A stretch of DNA of 64,000 nt from positions 2,693,001 through 2,757,000 of the forward strand of contig NZ_CP041186.1 of NCBI RefSeq assembly GCF_006517175.1. The letters run 5' to 3'. Source of the stretch: Persicimonas caeni (GTDB taxonomy: Bacteria > Myxococcota_A > Bradymonadia > Bradymonadales > Bradymonadaceae). The number at the start of each line of letters is the position of its first letter. The first letter of the stretch is position 1. Made by a program: the position numbers and the translations under genes. Shown in pieces: positions 1-9,802 of the stretch. The notes under the pieces were generated by a model. The model did no database searches. It worked only from the letters and a program-made list of their open reading frames with translations, and was not told the origin of the DNA.

Positions 1-1401
1 GACCTTCTTGAGCGTGGCCTGCTCGGCGTTGAGCACCTTACCGCGAAGCGGCAGGATCGCCTGGGTGTTGCGGTCTCGGCCCTGCTTGGCGTTACCACCG
101 GCCGAGTCACCCTCGACGATGAACAGCTCGGACTCCTCGGGGTCGGTCGACGAGCAGTCGGCGAGCTTGCCGGGCAGGTTGAGCCGGTGGCTGACCGCGC
201 GCTTGCGCTTGACCTTCTTGACCGCCGAGCGCGACGCCTGACGAGCCTTGGCCGCCTGGATGATCCGCTTGGCGATCTTCTCGCCGGTATTCGAGTTCGA
301 GTACAGGTACTGCTCGAGCTCCGAGCGCACCAAACCGCCCACTAGGCGCTTGACGCCCGGGTTATTGAGCTTGTCCTTGGTCTGGCCCTGGAATTGCGGG
401 TCGAGCATGAAGATATTGACGACCGCTTTGACACCCTCGCGGATATCCTCAGTGCCGATCTTGAGGCTCTTGGGGGCGATGTCATTGGTGTCGAAGTAGT
501 TGCGCAGCGCCTTTTGCAGCCCGTCCTTAAAGCCACCTTCGTGGGTACCACCGTCGCGGGTCGGAATGCCGTTGACGAAGGTGTAGAACTCCTCTTTGGT
601 GTCCTCGGTCCACTGCAACGCCACCTCGATGCGGGTGACGTTGTCGCCGTCGGGCGTGTCCTCTTCGAAGTAGATCTTATCGGTGTGGATCGGCGGCTGC
701 TTCGACTCCTTGGTGACGTGGTCGAGGTAGTCCTTGATGCCGCCGTCGTGCTTGAACTCGTGGTAGGCGTCGTTGACTTCGTCGCGGAAGACGATGCGTA
801 GACCCGAGTTCAGGTACGTCTTGATCTCGAGGCGCTCGGCCATGAGCTTCGGGTCGAACTCGGTGTCCTCGAAGATCTCGGCGTCGGGCTGGAAGAAGAT
901 TTCGGTACCCGTGCCGCGCACGCCGTCTTTGACGACCTCGAGCTTGGTGCGCGGGATGCCGCGCTCGTAGCGCTGCTCGTGCAGTTTGCCGTCGCGCTTG
1001 ACCCGCGCGATGAGCACCTCACTCAAGGCGTTGACCACCGAGCTACCCACACCGTGCAGGCCGCCGGAGGTCACGTAGTTCTGCCCGTCGAATTTACCGC
1101 CGGCGTGCAGCGTGGTCAGGATGATCTCGAGCGCGCTGCGGTCCTCGCCAGGCTTGGCGTCGACCGGGATGCCTCGGCCGTTGTCGGCCACCGTGACCGA
1201 CTCGCCGTCGGCGTGCAGCGTCACCTCGATGGTCGACGCATACCCGTTGATCGCCTCGTCGACCGAGTTGTCGACGATCTCCCAGATCAGGTGGTGCAGG
1301 CCCGTCTTGCCGGTGCCCCCGATGTACATGCCCGGGCGCTTTCGGACCGGCTCGAGGCCCTCGAGAATGGTGATATTACTTGCGGTATATTCGGTAGCCA
1401 C
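1..1401 (-). CDS. Type IIA DNA topoisomerase B subunit (GyrB/ParE), 5' part
   Basis: ATPase and strand-passage subunit of DNA gyrase or topoisomerase IV; pairs with GyrA/ParC to change DNA supercoiling or decatenate chromosomes. The gene runs off the left edge, leaving 467 codons from the N-terminus. The visible order is the GHKL ATPase domain (RKRPGMYIGG near residue 20, the Mg-binding EIVDNSVDEA segment, DNGRGIP, and the ATP-lid GGLHGVGSSVVNALS), the transducer, and the start of the TOPRIM domain with EGDSAGG and QGRDRNTQAILPLRGK. The GTG start at 1401 is preceded by AGGAAG at 7-9 bases. The TOPRIM continuation (GKVLNAE) looks GyrB-like, while the N-terminal GLHHLIWEIVDNSVDE also fits ParE, so the two are not separated here; the missing C-terminus would decide. 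Confidence 0.95.
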   Translation of the reverse strand, partial: MATEYTASNITILEGLEPVRKRPGMYIGGTGKTGLHHLIWEIVDNSVDEAINGYASTIEVTLHADGESVTVADNGRGIPVDAKPGEDRSALEIILTTLHAGGKFDGQNYVTSGGLHGVGSSVVNALSEVLIARVKRDGKLHEQRYERGIPRTKLEVVKDGVRGTGTEIFFQPDAEIFEDTEFDPKLMAERLEIKTYLNSGLRIVFRDEVNDAYHEFKHDGGIKDYLDHVTKESKQPPIHTDKIYFEEDTPDGDNVTRIEVALQWTEDTKEEFYTFVNGIPTRDGGTHEGGFKDGLQKALRNYFDTNDIAPKSLKIGTEDIREGVKAVVNIFMLDPQFQGQTKDKLNNPGVKRLVGGLVRSELEQYLYSNSNTGEKIAKRIIQAAKARQASRSAVKKVKRKRAVSHRLNLPGKLADCSSTDPEESELFIVEGDSAGGNAKQGRDRNTQAILPLRGKVLNAEQATLKKV

Positions 1402-1627
1402 AGCGTTACTTCCTGCGTGTGTACTTCGTCCGTGAACTTTCAAAACATAGGGCGAGACGCCGCATAGGAAACACCAGGATGCGCGTGAACGCAAGGGAAT
1501 CCACGGCTCGTCGCCCGTCTAGCCTTAGGAAACGTGCCCGAGGCACTGAAATTCCGTACAGTACCAGATACGTACGCCAAGGCAAGGGCCGTCGCGCACG
1601 CCCCTACAACGCAACATGAAACGCAAC

Positions 1628-1653
1628 AAGGCCGACTCCGAGGAGCCGACCTT
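1628..1653 (-). terminator. Hairpin after the 1696-3939 lipoprotein gene
   Basis: Read on the minus strand this forms a 12-bp stem (two G-U pairs) with a 2-base loop, about 45 bases past the stop codon of the upstream minus gene. It is followed by a broken T-rich run. On the plus strand the two wobble positions become C-A mismatches, so the fold favours minus-strand RNA. It is a probable intrinsic terminator, weakened by the imperfect U tract. Confidence 0.5.
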
Positions 1654-1695
1654 GTGCATCGCTGCATCAATCAGATTGCTGTGCGCGATCGGGCT

Positions 1696-3939
1696 TTAGG
1701 GCAAGGTGAAGCTCAACTCGTGCTTGTCACCGTCCTGCCCGGTCGACTGACCCTTCCACTCTTTGACCGTCTGACCGTCCTGCTTGACGATCAGGTCGAA
1801 GGTGCCTTGGCCGGTCGACTGGAAGTTCTCGACCTCGAAGGTCATCTGGGTGCCCGACGGCGGCGCGGCGCCCGTCTGCTCCATGACGATCGACTCGGTG
1901 TACTTCCCGTTGCTGTCTTTGATGCCGTAGCAACTTCCGCCGAAGCTCGCCGGGCACTCGTCGCCCTCGTGGCGGTAGCTGCTGCCGTTGGTGAAGCTGT
2001 CGTCCTGGTAGTCGATGTACTCGGGCTGGAGCATCGCCAGGTCGAGGTCGACCGCGTCGCTCTCCCAGCTCAACTCGACTTCCAAGGGCTTGGGCGCCTC
2101 GTCGCCCAGGCACGTCTTGACGCACAGGGGCATCTCGTCGTTGGCCGGGCAGTAATCCGAGCAGGTGTCGTTGATGGGCTTGTTCCACTCGCACTTCGAG
2201 CCGCAGATATTGGCGGCGGTCAGGCCGATCTTCGACTCGATGCCGATGCGACCGCACAGGCTGGCCGGGTTCTCGCCGCAGGCGCTCGACGGCGAGCTGC
2301 CGTCACGCACGCTGAACACCCCGCCGGCGTCGAATTGCACGCTGGCGTAGGGGCTGAACGGCTCGAGGTAGGGGCCGGCGACGTCGTAGAGCAACAGGTC
2401 GATGCGCGGGGAGAACTGCAGCTTGGCGCTGGCCTTGCCGGTCAGGTTGACCGTCAAATCCTGCTCCTCGAGGTTCAGCCCCTGGAAGCCCGGATTCGGG
2501 CGACGCTCGGGGTTGCCCTCGAAGCTGCCATCGATGCCCTTGTAGAACGGCTCGATGCTCCCGTCGTTCATGCGCACGCCATAGCCCTCGTCCTCACCCG
2601 AATCGGCGAAGTAGTGAAAGCCGTTGCCGTAGCGAAGGCCAGTGACCTCGACCGGGTTGAGCTCGATGGTGGCCTCGGCGCTGGCCTCGGCGCTAGCCGT
2701 CAGCGTCGCCTTGGCGTTGGCGGTGATGTAGACCGGGAACCAACCGATGAAGAAGAGCTTGCTCATCAGTCGCTTGTCGTGGGTCTCCCAGATCGTCCAC
2801 GACTTTTTGGCCGAGGCCGAAAAGCCCACCTTGAGCGGGCCGGTGGTCGGCGTCAGCGAGCCCTCGGCGTCGAAGACCATGCGCTTGAGCGCGCCGGTGC
2901 AGTTGTCCTTGGCCCAGTCGACCTGAACCGGGTGCGGCGGAAGGTAATCGCCGCAGGGGCCGGCCTTGACCTGAGTGAGCGTCTTGGTGCCCTCGTAGTA
3001 GGCGTTGAAGTCGGCATCGCACGAGGAGTTTTGGGCCGCGTAGTCGAGGGAAGCGATGATGTCGTTACACGACGGGCCGGCCGCGTCGAACCAGAAGCCG
3101 TCGTACTCGGTGCTCTCGTAGACGCAACGGTTGGCCTGGCAGCTCACGCCGCGGTTCTCGCCGCGTGCGGCCTCCGGGAAGCAGTCGTTGGTGCTATAAC
3201 AGGTCTTGGTCCCCGTAAACGTAGTGTACGAGGTGTCCATGTTGCTGCCCGGCTCGATCTTCAGGTCCATGTAGACGCTGGCGTCGAGCTGGATCTGGGG
3301 CTTGGCGCTAAACGACACGCCGTTGTTGGCCGTGTAGGTGATCGTGCCGCCGGAGACCTGCAGGTTGGGGATCGACTGCGTCTTCGAGTCGGGCACGCCG
3401 ATGGAGACCGTGCCCGAGGAGATGCGCGGTGCTTCCTGAGCGCCCAATTCCTGGCGGCGAACCCCCGAGGTGTCGGTCTCGGTGGGCTGCTGCGGGGTCA
3501 ACTCCCCCTTGTAGACCGCCTCGGTCAACTGGGCGTTGCGCGTGTTGAAGATCAACGCGCTGTCGGTGCGCTCGACGCTCTCGACCTTGCGCAGGAACGG
3601 ACGGTCCGGGTTGGCCGAGACGAGCACGTCGCCCCGGTCGAACTCGCTGGCCGCTTCGGCCGGCGCGCCGCTCACCGGAAATACCAGGCGATTGGGCTCG
3701 ACCTGAATCTGGTCGACCACATCGTTGGCGATCTGGTGCGTCCAGGGCATGACCACGTTGGTCTTCTGGGCGATATACTCGTCGCCCAAATCCATCGGTG
3801 TGCCCTGCTCGCTGTCATCCGCAGTCGAGTTCACGACGCGAGATTCCTGCTCGCCGCAACCAACGGCCAGCGTCAGACTCAGACCGACCAATAAAGCCGG
3901 CAGGCGAAATCGTCTCTTAGCATCCATCTGCGCAATCAT
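1696..3939 (-). CDS. Large secreted lipoprotein, unknown function
   Basis: 747-residue predicted lipoprotein. The ATG at 3939 is chosen because GAGGAAAG lies just upstream and it gives a normal signal peptide ending in the lipobox LAVGC near residue 28; a longer reading from 3996 puts extra sequence before the signal. The mature protein is rich in paired cysteines in its middle (around residues 190-330) and again near residues 570-630, suggesting disulfide-bonded extracytoplasmic domains. The last ~130 residues carry a VDLDLAML motif like the metal-binding beta-sandwich of DUF2135-type domains. The sequence between is beta-rich with no family I recognise. It is monocistronic, divergent from the Cys-rich lipoprotein at 4380. 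Function is not assigned. Confidence 0.85.
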   Translation of the reverse strand: MIAQMDAKRRFRLPALLVGLSLTLAVGCGEQESRVVNSTADDSEQGTPMDLGDEYIAQKTNVVMPWTHQIANDVVDQIQVEPNRLVFPVSGAPAEAASEFDRGDVLVSANPDRPFLRKVESVERTDSALIFNTRNAQLTEAVYKGELTPQQPTETDTSGVRRQELGAQEAPRISSGTVSIGVPDSKTQSIPNLQVSGGTITYTANNGVSFSAKPQIQLDASVYMDLKIEPGSNMDTSYTTFTGTKTCYSTNDCFPEAARGENRGVSCQANRCVYESTEYDGFWFDAAGPSCNDIIASLDYAAQNSSCDADFNAYYEGTKTLTQVKAGPCGDYLPPHPVQVDWAKDNCTGALKRMVFDAEGSLTPTTGPLKVGFSASAKKSWTIWETHDKRLMSKLFFIGWFPVYITANAKATLTASAEASAEATIELNPVEVTGLRYGNGFHYFADSGEDEGYGVRMNDGSIEPFYKGIDGSFEGNPERRPNPGFQGLNLEEQDLTVNLTGKASAKLQFSPRIDLLLYDVAGPYLEPFSPYASVQFDAGGVFSVRDGSSPSSACGENPASLCGRIGIESKIGLTAANICGSKCEWNKPINDTCSDYCPANDEMPLCVKTCLGDEAPKPLEVELSWESDAVDLDLAMLQPEYIDYQDDSFTNGSSYRHEGDECPASFGGSCYGIKDSNGKYTESIVMEQTGAAPPSGTQMTFEVENFQSTGQGTFDLIVKQDGQTVKEWKGQSTGQDGDKHELSFTLP

Positions 3940-4379
3940 TCTTTCCTCTATATTTCCGACTCGGCAGCAACCATTCGTTCCGACACGAACCTGCAATAGC
4001 TATTTCTTCAGCGTTAGGAACAGCAATAATTGATCCACTTCCCTTGTACGAAGCGCCACTGCTTGCTGCAAGACTTGTGATGCCTCGCAGCTGTGACATT
4101 TTGGCACGCACCTGGTGACTACTGCCCCCAACCTACACCAGTAACCAAAAGTAAAACTGGCGTTTATTGCGTTGAGGCTTTGCGAAGCACTTCGAATAGT
4201 ACTGGAGACGCCTTACGCCCGCAAGGCGGCGGCTCACCGGGCGCGCCAAGCCTGTGCAACAATCCGGTGACGCCGCCCGCCGACCCCTCGTGCGCCCGAT
4301 AGCCGCTTGTTTGTGGGTCACGGGGGCGTTACGATACCGAACAGTGTAGCCAGCAGTCACCGAGCCTCGATAGGTCCGC
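3940..4379. other. Divergent intergenic region, no gene seen
   Basis: 440 bases between two divergently transcribed lipoprotein genes, less GC-rich than the flanks, so it should hold both promoters. I cannot pick a convincing -35/-10 pair. A short hairpin (6-bp stem CGCCTT/AAGGCG) lies near 4209-4228. Short reading frames here have no ribosome site or recognisable product. Confidence 0.5.
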
Positions 4380-5789
4380 ATGTCACATCGTATCCGTCAT
4401 CTGGGCAGCTTTCTGATCGTCGCAATGGCCCTTACCGGTTGCACGAACGAGACGAGACTGGTCAGCACCCTCGACAATGGAGACGCCTCTCACAACGACG
4501 TCTCCCCTCAAGATGCCGCGGACCCCGACACGACTCTGCCGCCGCAGGACACCGGACCGGACACCACCGAGGTGGACACCGGCCCCAACCCTCCCGAGGG
4601 CCCCTCGGTAGCCATCTACTGCGCTCAGGCCGCACGCGTGATGTGTGACAGGCTCTACGAATGCGCCGACGCGACGGTCACGCTGCGCAGCCAACTCGAG
4701 GGCAACTTCGGCTTCGACGACCAGTACGAGTGCCGCCAGAAGATGACCCGGCGCATGGTCGAGTTCTGCCACCCGGCCGCCATCAGCGCCCAGAAAGGCC
4801 GCCTCGACTACAGTCCCCAGGCCGCCGACACCTGCCTCGACACGATGCAGACGACGAGTTGCGCTGACTTCGCCGCCGGCCTGCCGCCGCTTCGCTTCAT
4901 GACGCTCTTCGAGCCGACCTTCTGCGGCGACATCGGCGTGGCCACCCGCCAGCCCTCCGACGCCTGCTTGTCCCACAGCGACTGCACCGGTGAGGACGCC
5001 TACTGCGACGGCTCGAGCTACGTCGGGAACGTGGCCACCAACGGCACTTGCGGCGTGCGCGGCCAAGCCGGCCAGTCTTGCACGCTCCCCGAAGACTGCG
5101 CCGAGGGCCTCTACTGCGACCGCGACGGCGTCTGCTCCGAACCTCCCGGCGAGAACGAGCCCTGCACGAGCATCTGCCAGTCGGGCCTCATCTGCAATCG
5201 CGAGGTCGACGAATGCCGTCCCCTGGGAGGCGACTCCGACCCCTGCTACGAGGCGATCGAGTGCCAGCCCGACCTGGCCTGCGGCGCCGACAACACCTGC
5301 CAGACTCCGCCCGCCAACGGCGAGTCGTGCTTCGAGCGCTGCCAGCCCGACCTGAAGTGCAACCTGCAAACCGGCACCTGTGAGCCGCTGCCCAGCCAGG
5401 GCGAAGACTGCTCGGGCGAGTGCGCCGACGGCTTTGTGTGCGGCGCGGACTCTACATGCCAGCCCATCGCCTCCGAAGGCGACTCCTGCGCGTCCAACGA
5501 CTGCACCGACGGACTCCTGTGCACCAACGCCACCGCCACTTGCGTCGTCCCGGCCCTCGTCGATACCTCCTGCGAGCCCGGAAACTGCGTCTGGTACGCC
5601 ACCTGCCATCCCTCGGGCACCTGCGACCCGCTCCCCTCGCTCGGCGAGGCGTGCACCGGCGCGTGCATCGAGCCGGCGGTCTGCTCCGGCGGCACCTGCA
5701 CCGACCCCTCCAACCTCGAGCCGTGCGACAGTGGAAGTTGTAGCGCCGCTGACGAGTTCTGTGACGACGGCGTCTGCGTCAAAGGGTGA
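4380..5789 (+). CDS. Cys-rich modular lipoprotein
   Basis: 469-residue predicted lipoprotein with the lipobox ALTGC near residue 21, then an Asp/Pro/Thr-rich linker to about residue 75. An alpha-helical Cys-containing domain spans about residues 75-185. From about residue 190 to the end there are around nine short modules of the form C-x(4-6)-C-x(2-4)-GL-x-C, like the Dickkopf/EGF-type Cys-rich repeats common in myxobacterial surface proteins. Likely displayed on the outer surface or in the periplasm; ligand unknown. It starts with ATG after a weak AGG. A strong hairpin at 5842-5870 follows it. Confidence 0.88.
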   Translation: MSHRIRHLGSFLIVAMALTGCTNETRLVSTLDNGDASHNDVSPQDAADPDTTLPPQDTGPDTTEVDTGPNPPEGPSVAIYCAQAARVMCDRLYECADATVTLRSQLEGNFGFDDQYECRQKMTRRMVEFCHPAAISAQKGRLDYSPQAADTCLDTMQTTSCADFAAGLPPLRFMTLFEPTFCGDIGVATRQPSDACLSHSDCTGEDAYCDGSSYVGNVATNGTCGVRGQAGQSCTLPEDCAEGLYCDRDGVCSEPPGENEPCTSICQSGLICNREVDECRPLGGDSDPCYEAIECQPDLACGADNTCQTPPANGESCFERCQPDLKCNLQTGTCEPLPSQGEDCSGECADGFVCGADSTCQPIASEGDSCASNDCTDGLLCTNATATCVVPALVDTSCEPGNCVWYATCHPSGTCDPLPSLGEACTGACIEPAVCSGGTCTDPSNLEPCDSGSCSAADEFCDDGVCVKG

Positions 5790-5841
5790 CAACACCCCAC
5801 TCGCGACCCGATCCCCAAGTCTGACAAATCAGCCGGGGGCT

Positions 5842-5870
5842 CCTCCCCAGCGCGTCCAGCGCAGGGGAGG
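5842..5870. repeat. Strong intergenic hairpin
   Basis: CCTCCCC at 5842-5848 pairs with GGGGAGG at 5864-5870. Inside, GCGC (5850-5853) pairs with GCGC (5859-5862) around a 5-base loop, with one A-A internal mismatch. There is no U tract, so it is not a classical terminator. It sits between the Cys-rich lipoprotein gene and transketolase, and could be a 3'-end stabiliser or a member of a dispersed palindrome family. Confidence 0.6.
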
Positions 5871-6018
5871 TGGTCGAGCGCCCCGCGCGAGACCGGAGGG
5901 GCCACGCCAACAAGCAAGGGATTTCAGTCCCTCCATTGACACATATGGTCGAACGCGGCATTAGTGCCCCCGCAAAAAGCGCCCGAATTCCCTGCAGTTC
6001 TCACCTGTCGAGAGGACC

Positions 6019-8022
6019 ATGAGCGACGCGAGCAAGAAAGGCATCGAAGAGTTGACCGTCAACACCATCCGCACCCTGGCCATGGACGCCGTCCAGAAGG
6101 CCAACAGCGGCCACCCGGGCGCCCCCATGGGCCTGGCCCCCGCCGCCTACGTGGTGTGGCACAATCACCTGCGTCACAACCCCAAGAACCCCGACTGGCA
6201 CGACCGCGACCGGTTCATCCTGTCGAACGGCCACGCCTCCATGCTGCTGTACGCCATGCTTCACCTGACCGGCTACGAGCAGATGACCCTCGAGCAGATC
6301 GAGAACTTCCGCCAGTGGGACAGCGCCACCCCCGGCCACCCCGAAAACTTCGAGACCGAAGGCGTCGAGATGACCACCGGCCCGCTCGGCCAGGGGTTTG
6401 CGACCGCCGTGGGCATGGCCCTGAGCGAAGCGCAGCTCAACGAGCGCTTCGACGGCGTGGTCGACCACTTCACCTACGTCTTCTGCTCCGACGGCGACCT
6501 CATGGAGGGCATCTCCCATGAGGCCGCTTCGCTCGCCGGCCACCTCGGCCTGGGCAAGCTCGTCTACATCTTCGACGACAACAGCATCACCATCGACGGC
6601 GGCACCGACCTGACGTTCACCGAGGACGTCCAGAAGCGCTTCGAGGCCTACGGCTGGCACGTGCAGACCGTCGAGGACGGCAACGATCTCGACGCCATCG
6701 ACGAGGCGGTCGAGGCCGCCAAGCAGGTCACCGACAAGCCCAGCATCATCGCGCTGCGCACCGTCATCGGCTACGGCTCGCCCAACAAGGCCGGCAAGTC
6801 CTCCTCGCACGGCTCGCCGCTGGGCGACGACGAAATCGCCGCCACCAAAGCGGCGCTCGGCTGGGAGTACGACGAGCCGTTCTTCGTGCCCGAAGAAGTC
6901 CAGGCCCACATGAGCGCGGCGGTCGATCGCGGCCACCAGCTCGAGAGCGAGTGGGCCGACCGCCTCGAGAAATACGCCGAAGAGGCCCCCGAGAAATACG
7001 CCGAGCTCACCCGCCGGCTCGCCGGCAAGCTCCCCGAGGGCTGGGACGCCGACCTGCCCACCTTCGAGCCCGACGCCAAGGGCATGGCCACCCGCAAGTC
7101 GAGCGGCGCGGTCGTCAAAGAGCTGTACGCCAAGCTCCCCGAGTTCACCGGCGGCTCGGCCGACCTGGCCGGCTCGAACAAGACGCTCTTCGAAGAGTTC
7201 GGCATCATGAGCCCGGGCCACTTCGACGCCCAGAACATCCACTTCGGAGTGCGCGAGCACGCCATGTTCGCCATCGCCAACGGCATGACGCTGCACGGCG
7301 GCACCCGCGGCTTCGGCGCCACGTTCCTGATCTTCTCGGACTACATGCGCCCGGCGCTGCGCCTGGCCGCGCTCATGCAGACCCCGTCGATCGGCGTGTT
7401 CACCCACGATTCCATCGGTCTGGGCGAAGACGGCCCCACCCACCAGCCCATCGAGCACCTGGCCTCGCTGCGCGCCATGCCCAACATGACGGTGCTGCGC
7501 CCCGCCGACGCCAACGAAGTGCGCGAGTGCTGGCAGGTCGCCATCGAGAACACCACCGGCCCGTCGTCCCTGGCGCTCACCCGCCAGTCGGTGCCCACCC
7601 TCGACCGCGAGGCGCTCGGCAGCGTCGGCGACGCCACCAAAGGCGCCTACATCCTGGCCGACAGCGACGCCGATGAGCCGGAGGTCATCTTGATGGCCTC
7701 GGGCAGCGAAGTCGCCGTCTGCCTCGACGCCTACAAAAAGCTCACCGACGAGGGCGTCGCCGCCCGCGTCGTCAGCATGCCCTCCTGGGAGGTCTTCGAG
7801 GCGCAAGACGACGCCTGGAAGGAGCAAGTCCTTCCCAAGAGCGTCACCAAACGCGTGGCCGTCGAGGCCGCCGCCACCTTCGGCTGGGAGCGCTACACGG
7901 GCTGGGACGGCCACGTCCACGGCCTCGATCGCTTCGGCAAGTCGGCCCCGGCCGGCGAAGTGTTCGAGAAGCTCGGCTTTACCGGCGACAACATCGCCGA
8001 GTTGGCCAAAGGGCTTCTGTGA
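6019..8022 (+). CDS. tkt: Transketolase
   Basis: Thiamine-diphosphate enzyme moving two-carbon ketol units between sugar phosphates in the non-oxidative pentose phosphate pathway; cytosolic dimer. The 667 residues match the usual length. Landmarks are [10 protein letters not shown] with the substrate-binding His at 32, the ThDP/Mg signature CSDGDLMEG (Asp160) with Asn188, the pyrimidine-domain activating Glu413 in [10 protein letters not shown], and the third conserved C-terminal domain. ATG is preceded by GAGAGG at a good distance. No other pentose phosphate gene is adjacent, so it appears monocistronic. The downstream 8039-8226 palindromic repeat probably marks the end of the transcript. 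Confidence 0.98.
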   Translation: MSDASKKGIEELTVNTIRTLAMDAVQKANSGHPGAPMGLAPAAYVVWHNHLRHNPKNPDWHDRDRFILSNGHASMLLYAMLHLTGYEQMTLEQIENFRQWDSATPGHPENFETEGVEMTTGPLGQGFATAVGMALSEAQLNERFDGVVDHFTYVFCSDGDLMEGISHEAASLAGHLGLGKLVYIFDDNSITIDGGTDLTFTEDVQKRFEAYGWHVQTVEDGNDLDAIDEAVEAAKQVTDKPSIIALRTVIGYGSPNKAGKSSSHGSPLGDDEIAATKAALGWEYDEPFFVPEEVQAHMSAAVDRGHQLESEWADRLEKYAEEAPEKYAELTRRLAGKLPEGWDADLPTFEPDAKGMATRKSSGAVVKELYAKLPEFTGGSADLAGSNKTLFEEFGIMSPGHFDAQNIHFGVREHAMFAIANGMTLHGGTRGFGATFLIFSDYMRPALRLAALMQTPSIGVFTHDSIGLGEDGPTHQPIEHLASLRAMPNMTVLRPADANEVRECWQVAIENTTGPSSLALTRQSVPTLDREALGSVGDATKGAYILADSDADEPEVILMASGSEVAVCLDAYKKLTDEGVAARVVSMPSWEVFEAQDDAWKEQVLPKSVTKRVAVEAAATFGWERYTGWDGHVHGLDRFGKSAPAGEVFEKLGFTGDNIAELAKGLL

Positions 8023-8038
8023 TCGCCTAGCTTTATGA

Positions 8039-8226
8039 GGCCCCCCATCCGCCTCGCGCTAAACTGCGCGCGAGGCACCTTCCCCCCGGGGAAGGGATGC
8101 CCCTGCGGAAAGCAAGGCGTAGCTTTATGAGGCCTTGCGAAAAGCAACGTGGTCCAAAGAAGCTAAGGCAGCCCTTCCCCCGGGGGAAGGTGCCCGTAGC
8201 GAAGCGAAGGGCGGATGGGGGGCGTC
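8039..8226. repeat. Interspersed palindromic element, family B, copy 1
   Basis: Imperfect palindrome whose ends are CCCCCCATCCGCC on the left and GGCGGATGGGGGGC on the right. Internal blocks are also mirrored: CACCTTCCCCCCGGGGAAGG and CCCTTCCCCCGGGGGAAGG. A second copy lies at 44687-44949 with the same order of blocks, including CTCGCGCTAAAC, GGGATGCCCCTGC and CTAAGGCAGCCCTTCC. It carries no coding gene and ends 46 bases before the start of the next gene, so it lies in that gene's leader region. Confidence 0.85.
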
Positions 8227-8271
8227 AAGAAGCTACGCCTCACTCTCTCATCAAACCGAGGCTTCAAAGCG

Positions 8272-9351
8272 ATGCACAAAACGCTGTCTGTCGTCATTCT
8301 GGCTACTCTTTGCGCCATCGCCTCCCCCGCCATGGCCCAGTCCCCCACCGTCGAAGGCGCCCTGCAGACCCACTTCGGCGCCGACTCCGACGACCCGGCC
8401 GCCCAGGTCCTGCGTAAAGCCGGCTACAGCTACGAGCGCACCCTCGTCGCCGAGATGCTCCCCAGCGAGACGACCCTCTTCGTCGAGGTCGAGCTCGCCC
8501 GCGACGACACCAACCTGCGATACCCGCTCAAACTCGCCCGCAAGCTCGACGGCGGCGAGGTACGCTGGTCGGTCGACTGGTCCCCCGTCGAGGACTACGC
8601 CCGCGGCCTGGTCGCCGTGGGCAAAGACGACGGCCTCGCCCCCATCAACGCCAAGACCGACTGGATCGCCGTCGAGCGCCTGCCGGCCTTTCCGGTCATC
8701 GTCGGCGAGCAGGTCTTCGTGACGCCCTACGGCCGCGTGGCCACCCAAACGCAGCCGTCGGGCGACGAAGCCGCCCAACTCGCCCCGCCCAAAAAGCTCG
8801 CCGAGCACGCCCAGCGCTGGATCGGGCTCACCCTCGAGGACGAGCCGGGCACCGCGAACGTCGACCTGATCTTGTCGCCCGACGTCACCTGGCAACGCGC
8901 TACCACAGCGCTCATGGCGCCGGCCTCGTTCGGCATGTTTCGCATGTATGTGGTGGGGAGTAACGATGGGCGCCCGGTCGCCTTCGCCACCGCCGCGCCG
9001 GTCCTGCGCCAGGCGCCCGACGGCGCGGCCCCGCTCGTCGTGGGCATGTACCCCGCCGGCGAAGAAAGCGCCTTCAAAGTACGCATCGGCGACGAAGTCG
9101 TCGCCGGCGAGGACGCCTGCGCCGCCGCGATGACCTTCTGCGCCAAGACGCTCGCCGACTTCGAACAACAGGCCCTCGACCGGATCACCGCCGCGGTGAC
9201 CGAAAAGCAGACCAAGCTCGCCTACGTGATGTTCGCCGCCACCGGCGACTTCGAAGCGAGCGCCGTCGCCAATCACCTCATCGGCCTGGGCCGCGCGCTG
9301 GGCGTGCCGACCGCCAAGATCTTCATGGGCTATATCGGAGGCAAGCAATGA
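8272..9351 (+). CDS. Secreted protein of unknown function
   Basis: 359 residues from the ATG at 8272, chosen because it opens directly into a signal peptide ending ASPAMA-Q; the longer frame from 8215 begins inside the repeat. The mature protein has no family I recognise with certainty. Two stretches (around residues 195-235 and the last ~60 residues, with AYVMFAATGDFEASAVANH) have the beta-alpha pattern of ExbD/TolR periplasmic domains, a tentative resemblance only. A Cys pair lies near residue 285. It overlaps the next lipoprotein gene by four bases (ATGA), so the two are translationally coupled and probably work together in the periplasm. Confidence 0.75.
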   Translation: MHKTLSVVILATLCAIASPAMAQSPTVEGALQTHFGADSDDPAAQVLRKAGYSYERTLVAEMLPSETTLFVEVELARDDTNLRYPLKLARKLDGGEVRWSVDWSPVEDYARGLVAVGKDDGLAPINAKTDWIAVERLPAFPVIVGEQVFVTPYGRVATQTQPSGDEAAQLAPPKKLAEHAQRWIGLTLEDEPGTANVDLILSPDVTWQRATTALMAPASFGMFRMYVVGSNDGRPVAFATAAPVLRQAPDGAAPLVVGMYPAGEESAFKVRIGDEVVAGEDACAAAMTFCAKTLADFEQQALDRITAAVTEKQTKLAYVMFAATGDFEASAVANHLIGLGRALGVPTAKIFMGYIGGKQ

Positions 9352-9800
9352 TGCGAGCACGCCGCCACCAAAAAATCCGAAACCCTCGCCGGCTTGATCT
9401 CGTCTACTTACTGGCCTGCTTACTCGTAGGCCCCTGGCTGACCGGCTGCGCGACGACGCCCCAAACGACGGCTCAAACGGGCGAGGCCGAAACGACCGCG
9501 CAGACAACCCCGGCCACCCCGGCCCCCGAAGGGCCGTTCGAGGCCGCACAGACGTGGGCGAGCGAGTTTTCGGCGGACACGGCCCCCGAGGCCGTCCGTG
9601 AAGTCGTCGGCGACTGGAAGCGCGCTCGGGTCGCCCGCGTATGGGCCTCCGGCGAGGAGTACCGCGCGGTCGTTGTACAAAAAAGCACCGCCAGGGAAAC
9701 CCCAGCGGTGCTGCTTCGCATCACACGAGGCGACGCGAAGAGGTGGGAGGTCACCGGTGTCGAGCCGACGACCTCCACAAACCTATGGTCGGAGTTATAG
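9348..9800 (+). CDS. Small lipoprotein, unknown function
   Basis: 150 residues. The signal peptide has a long basic N-region and the lipobox WLTGC near residue 34, followed by a Thr/Ala/Pro-rich linker to about residue 62 and a compact domain of about 88 residues ending at the stop. The start codon overlaps the stop of the preceding secreted protein in an ATGA junction, so it is the second gene of a two-gene operon. Its stop is two bases from the stop of the convergent DUF1328-type gene. No family is recognised; it could be an accessory subunit to its partner. Confidence 0.8.
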   Translation: MMRARRHQKIRNPRRLDLVYLLACLLVGPWLTGCATTPQTTAQTGEAETTAQTTPATPAPEGPFEAAQTWASEFSADTAPEAVREVVGDWKRARVARVWASGEEYRAVVVQKSTARETPAVLLRITRGDAKRWEVTGVEPTTSTNLWSEL

Positions 9801-9802
9801 AT

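Noticed and set aside
1534-3894. 786-codon plus-strand frame
   Set aside because: Antisense to the minus-strand lipoprotein, which has a signal peptide, lipobox and disulfide-rich domains.
4093-4302. 69-codon plus-strand frame upstream of the Cys-rich lipoprotein
   Set aside because: No ribosome site or recognisable product; lies in a divergent promoter region.
4383-5795. 470-codon minus-strand frame
   Set aside because: Antisense to the Cys-rich lipoprotein at 4380-5789, whose lipobox and repeated Cys modules are convincing.
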